Origin: Flavobacterium sp.
Lineage (GTDB): Bacteria; Bacteroidota; Bacteroidia; Flavobacteriales; Flavobacteriaceae
NCBI GenBank assembly: GCA_003449615.1
Contig: DMHA01000063.1
Span: forward strand, 1 to 10,098
DNA length: 10,098 nucleotides
Reading direction: 5' to 3'
The translations under genes were made by a program, and so were the position numbers. Within the stretch, counting starts at the first letter, position 1, and every line of letters begins with the position of its first letter. Below are positions 7,413 through 10,098 of the stretch, in pieces. The notes beneath the pieces were generated by a model that was not told the origin of the DNA, searched no databases, and saw nothing but the letters and a program-made list of their open reading frames with translations.

Positions 7413-8003
7413 ATGAATATTTTTGTAAAAACAAATAGAATTTTATTGTTAATAACTGCACTTTCAGCTGTTTTCGTAGCTTTTGGACAAGGAAAAAAAG
7501 ATGAAAAATGGGATAGAGTTATTTCTGAAATGAAAAAAGTCAAAGAAGGGGATACTATTTCAAAAAGACATATAGACATAATAGAATGGACTGATTTTAA
7601 AATGTTACCTGACATGAGTACTGAAAAGAAAGTTCATTTAGAACTTACATTTGGTGTATTTGTAAAGAAAGTGAATATTTGGACTGGAACAGCGACCGTT
7701 GAATCATTTGGAGGAATGAGGAGAGACATATCTTGGATAAAATCAGAATATAAATCACAACAATTATTAGACTATCTTCAATTAAAATATGATATATCAC
7801 ATTATTTTGCTAAAAAATCTGAAAAAGAAATTAATAGTAAAAAAATAAATGCTGGAAATGTAAATAAAATTAACGGAATTATTGAATTATATTTGGTTGA
7901 AAGAGACAAGGTTCTTCAAGAACTTGATTTAGAATCAGACCTTGGTAACCGTGCAGAAATTATAGATAAATGGAAGCAAAAACTCTTAAAAGAAGAAATT
8001 TAA
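7413..8003 (+). CDS. Secreted protein of unknown function, possibly a degenerate DUF922 relative
   Basis: From the ATG at 7413 the protein has 196 residues and opens with a signal peptide: basic MNIFVKTNR, hydrophobic ILLLITALSAVFVAF, likely cleavage after GQ near residue 26. There is no lipobox cysteine, so it should be periplasmic or secreted. A longer reading from a GTG at 7335 would put 26 unrelated residues before the signal peptide and is rejected. The mature part has IIEWTDFK (57-63), DISWIKSEY (105-113) and LLDYLQLKYDISHYFAKK (118-135). These line up by eye with the 'L.W.DF', 'SWV' and 'LL.HEQ.HFDI.E.YAR' blocks of DUF922, a putative zinc-peptidase-like family. Here HEQxHFD has become YLQLKYD, so both histidines are gone. 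ATA encodes 9 of 20 isoleucines, against 6 of 34 in ilvC. This and its insertion between ilvN and ilvC suggest later acquisition. The family match is tentative. Confidence 0.75.
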   Translation: MNIFVKTNRILLLITALSAVFVAFGQGKKDEKWDRVISEMKKVKEGDTISKRHIDIIEWTDFKMLPDMSTEKKVHLELTFGVFVKKVNIWTGTATVESFGGMRRDISWIKSEYKSQQLLDYLQLKYDISHYFAKKSEKEINSKKINAGNVNKINGIIELYLVERDKVLQELDLESDLGNRAEIIDKWKQKLLKEEI

Positions 8004-8040
8004 CAACAGAACGAATAGAAAGAATCAAAACCTTGAGATT

Positions 8041-8349
8041 ATGGCTCATCCAGCAATTATAAAAACCGCTCAACAATACATCAATCAAATTCCAAAAGAC
8101 TGGGGCTTAAAAAAATCATTCCTCTTTGGTTCTTATGCAAATGGCAACCCTACCGAAGATAGCGATATTGACATTGCAATAATATTTGAAAACCAAAACG
8201 ATTTTTATGCCAACCAAATGCTACTGATGAAATTAAGGCGAAATATAGATTTGCGAATTGAACCACACCCTATCCATGAAAAGGACTTTACTTCAGACAA
8301 CCCCTTTGCTTATGAAATTCAAAAGAAAGGAATAGCATTAAACCTTTAG
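8041..8349 (+). CDS. Minimal nucleotidyltransferase (MNT-type, Pol beta superfamily), orphan
   Basis: This 102-aa protein has the diagnostic nucleotidyltransferase signature: FGSYANG (29-35, with G30-S31) followed by SDIDIAI (41-47), where D42 and D44 bind metal. A third acidic residue, D70, lies in RRNIDLRIEPHP. The length is typical of stand-alone MNT proteins. Relatives either pair with a HEPN toxin (MntA-HepT type, where MNT transfers AMP to the toxin) or occur alone with unknown targets. No HEPN protein lies beside it: the gene before is a secreted protein and the next is ilvC. The C-terminal part (DLRIEPHP..EKDF....PF..EI...GI) is a form I recall from many Bacteroidetes. The ATG at 8041 is 37 bp after the preceding stop. 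All catalytic acids are present, so activity is plausible. The substrate is unknown. Confidence 0.88.
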   Translation: MAHPAIIKTAQQYINQIPKDWGLKKSFLFGSYANGNPTEDSDIDIAIIFENQNDFYANQMLLMKLRRNIDLRIEPHPIHEKDFTSDNPFAYEIQKKGIALNL

Positions 8350-8411
8350 ACAAAAATAATCAATATAGCTCTCAAAGGAATAATAATACAAGATACTGAT
8401 AGAAATTAGAT

Positions 8412-8453
8412 AAACTTTAAATTATAATCACAAACCTTTAAATTATTAAACAC
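8412..8453 (+). repeat. Imperfect tandem direct repeat upstream of ilvC
   Basis: AAACTTTAAATTATAATCAC (8412-8431) is followed directly by a similar unit at 8432-8453, which begins AAACCTTTAAATTAT and ends AAACAC. The repeat lies just before the A-rich leader and ATG of ilvC at 8461. The 111-bp gap (8350-8460) shows no TAnnTTTG promoter and no terminator. The repeat may be a regulator-binding site or chance in AT-rich DNA. Confidence 0.4.
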
Positions 8454-8460
8454 AAAAAAA

Positions 8461-9930
8461 ATGGCAAATTATTTCAATTCATTACCACTCAGATTACAAT
8501 TAGAACAATTAGGCGTTTGCGAATTCATGGATCAGTCCGAATTTGCAGACGGAATAGACGCACTTAAAGGCAAAAAAGTAGTTATAGTAGGTTGCGGTGC
8601 TCAAGGTTTGAACCAAGGTTTGAATATGAGAGATTCTGGTTTAGACATTTCATACACTTTACGAGCTGATGCAATTGCTCAAAAAAGAGCCTCTTTTATG
8701 AACGCTTCTGACAATGGTTTCAAGGTAGGAACTTATGAAGAATTAATCCCAACGGCCGATTTGGTTTGTAATCTTACCCCAGACAAGCAGCACACCGCAG
8801 TAGTTTCTGCCATTATGCCTTTGATGAAAAAAGGTTCCACTTTGGCTTATTCCCACGGTTTCAACATTGTGGAAGAAGGAATGCAAATTCGTAAAGATAT
8901 TACGGTAATTATGTGTGCTCCAAAATGTCCAGGTTCTGAGGTTCGTGAAGAATACAAAAGAGGTTTTGGTGTACCAACCTTAATCGCAGTTCACCCTGAA
9001 AACGATCCAAATGGATTTGGTTTGGCTCAAGCCAAAGCTTATGCAGTAGCAACTGGAGGACATAGAGCTGGAGTTTTAAAATCTTCTTTCGTTGCCGAAG
9101 TAAAATCGGATTTAATGGGAGAGCAAACCATTCTTTGTGGAATGTTGCAAACGGGTTCTATCTTGTGTTTTGACAAAATGGTCGAAAAAGGAATCGAACC
9201 TGCTTATGCTTCAAAATTAATTCAATACGGTTGGGAAACCATTACTGAAGCCTTGAAACACGGCGGAATTACCAATATGATGGATCGTCTGAACAATCCT
9301 TCAAAAATCAAAGCTTTTGAATTGGCAGAAGAGTTGAAAGATATTATGCGTCCGTTGTTCCAAAAACACCAAGACGATATTATGTCTGGAGAATTTTCCA
9401 GAAATATGATGATTGACTGGGATAATAATGATGCTAATTTATTGACTTGGCGAGCTGCTACGGGAGAAACCAATTTTGAAAAAACAGCTCCAACTTCAGC
9501 TCATATTTCGGAACAAGAATATTTTGACAACGGCGTTTTAATGATTGCAATGGTAAAAGCAGGAGTTGAATTGGCTTTCGAAACTATGACTGAGTCAGGA
9601 ATTATAGAAGAATCGGCTTACTATGAATCATTACACGAATTGCCTTTGATTGCTAATACAGTAGCTAGAAAAAAATTATTCGAAATGAACCGTGTAATTT
9701 CGGATACTGCTGAATACGGTTGTTATTTATTCGATCACGCTTGCAAACCATTATTGGCAGATTTTATGAAAAAAGTGGAAACCAATATTATTGGCAAACC
9801 TTTTTCGACTTCAAATGGAGTGGACAATGCCATTCTTATAGCAGTAAATAGAGAAATTCGCGAACATCTTATAGAAGAAGTAGGAGCAGAGTTAAGAGAA
9901 TCGATGACGGCAATGAAAAAGATAGGATAA
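8461..9930 (+). CDS. ilvC: Ketol-acid reductoisomerase, long (class II, E. coli-like) form
   Basis: This 489-aa enzyme converts 2-acetolactate or 2-aceto-2-hydroxybutyrate to the dihydroxyacids used by IlvD, by Mg2+-dependent alkyl migration and NADPH reduction. It is the long form with a duplicated C-terminal knotted domain, not the roughly 330-aa class I form. It is very close to E. coli IlvC throughout, for example [11 protein letters not shown] at the start and [20 protein letters not shown] at 35-54. Numbering is the same as E. coli as far as S414: R68, R76 and S78 for NADPH, H132, metal ligands D217, E221, E389 and E393, and S414. The leader is CACAAAAAAA directly before the ATG. It is the last gene of the operon, followed by a terminator. 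No ilvA follows within the window. Confidence 0.97.
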   Translation: MANYFNSLPLRLQLEQLGVCEFMDQSEFADGIDALKGKKVVIVGCGAQGLNQGLNMRDSGLDISYTLRADAIAQKRASFMNASDNGFKVGTYEELIPTADLVCNLTPDKQHTAVVSAIMPLMKKGSTLAYSHGFNIVEEGMQIRKDITVIMCAPKCPGSEVREEYKRGFGVPTLIAVHPENDPNGFGLAQAKAYAVATGGHRAGVLKSSFVAEVKSDLMGEQTILCGMLQTGSILCFDKMVEKGIEPAYASKLIQYGWETITEALKHGGITNMMDRLNNPSKIKAFELAEELKDIMRPLFQKHQDDIMSGEFSRNMMIDWDNNDANLLTWRAATGETNFEKTAPTSAHISEQEYFDNGVLMIAMVKAGVELAFETMTESGIIEESAYYESLHELPLIANTVARKKLFEMNRVISDTAEYGCYLFDHACKPLLADFMKKVETNIIGKPFSTSNGVDNAILIAVNREIREHLIEEVGAELRESMTAMKKIG

Positions 9931-9951
9931 TTTTAAAATAATGTCTTATGG

Positions 9952-9986
9952 AAAAGCGAGCTAGAAGTTTTCTATCTCGCTTTTTT
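9952..9986 (+). terminator. Intrinsic terminator after ilvC
   Basis: AAAAGCGAG (9952-9960) pairs with CTCGCTTTT (9976-9984), and the inner arms TAGAA (9962-9966) and TTCTA (9970-9974) continue the stem after one C/T mismatch, closing on a GTT loop. The right arm runs into a T tract (9981-9986). It lies 21 bp after the ilvC stop and marks the operon's end. The A tract on the left also lets it work on the minus strand. Confidence 0.85.
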
Positions 9987-10001
9987 ATTGGAAAATGAGT
10001 A

Positions 10002-10020
10002 TAATTAGGATCACTAATTA
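10002..10020. repeat. Short AT-rich inverted repeat
   Basis: TAATTAG (10002-10008) and CTAATTA (10014-10020) form a perfect 7-bp inverted repeat around GATCA, just downstream of the ilvC terminator. It could be an operator-like site for a gene beyond the window, or chance. Confidence 0.35.
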
Positions 10021-10036
10021 AATTATTTTGAAATTT

Positions 10037-10069
10037 AATCACACGAATTATATAAGAATTCGTGTGATT
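10037..10069. repeat. Perfect 13-bp palindrome of the flavobacterial AATTCGTG type
   Basis: AATCACACGAATT (10037-10049) and AATTCGTGTGATT (10057-10069) form a perfect 13-bp stem around a 7-base loop (ATATAAG). A further AAATTCGTG half-unit occurs at 10082-10090, with TTCATTCG running to the window edge, so the repeat block probably continues. I recall 'AATTCGTGT' units as common between flavobacterial genes. No gene is seen in 9931-10098. Confidence 0.75.
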
Positions 10070-10098
10070 TATGAGTTAAGCAAATTCGTGTTCATTCG

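Noticed and set aside
8350..8460. Possible HEPN toxin gene next to the nucleotidyltransferase.
   Set aside because: Only 111 AT-rich bases lie here with no reading frame of useful length, and no HEPN Rx4-6H motif occurs in the preceding gene.
1..10098. CRISPR arrays, tRNA or rRNA genes, insertion sequences, T-box or other riboswitches.
   Set aside because: None seen by eye: no regularly spaced repeats, no transposase frame, and leaders too short for a riboswitch.

Overview
The window looks like chromosomal DNA from a Flavobacterium-like member of the Bacteroidetes. It is AT-rich, with A-rich leaders instead of strong Shine-Dalgarno sites. One promoter fits the Bacteroidetes TAnnTTTG -7 element. 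It also carries G/C-rich palindromes, 'TTTAAAC' palindromes and 'AATTCGTG' palindromes between genes, a scrap of a domain typical of type IX-secreted flavobacterial proteins, and a conserved flavobacterial helical-repeat protein. These identifications are from memory of protein families; no search was run.

Layout. Positions 1-244 hold only a degenerate coding remnant (86-211). A minus-strand gene (245-1789) encodes a 514-aa TPR-like protein of unknown function. It is divergent from the main locus across a 153-bp promoter region. The rest of the window is a plus-strand branched-chain amino acid operon: leuA-type synthase (1943-3118), ilvD (3135-4808), ilvB (5024-6709), ilvN (6785-7306), two accessory genes (7413-8003 and 8041-8349), then ilvC (8461-9930). 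A clear intrinsic terminator lies at 9952-9986. Only palindromic repeats follow, up to the window edge.

How the genes work together. IlvB and IlvN form acetohydroxyacid synthase, IlvC is the ketol-acid reductoisomerase and IlvD the dihydroxyacid dehydratase. Together they make the 2-keto acid precursors of valine and isoleucine. The LeuA-type enzyme at the head condenses acetyl-CoA with 2-ketoisovalerate to start leucine synthesis; a citramalate synthase role cannot be excluded. No threonine deaminase gene (ilvA) is seen up to the window end.

The least ordinary parts are the intergenic and inserted pieces. Three copies of a G/C-rich palindrome lie between ilvD and ilvB, one of them inverted, and a second palindrome family lies between ilvB and ilvN. 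An AT-rich pair separates ilvN from ilvC: a signal-peptide protein that resembles a degenerate DUF922, and an orphan minimal nucleotidyltransferase with no HEPN partner. I found no convincing new multi-gene system; the inserted pair is the best candidate for a second look.
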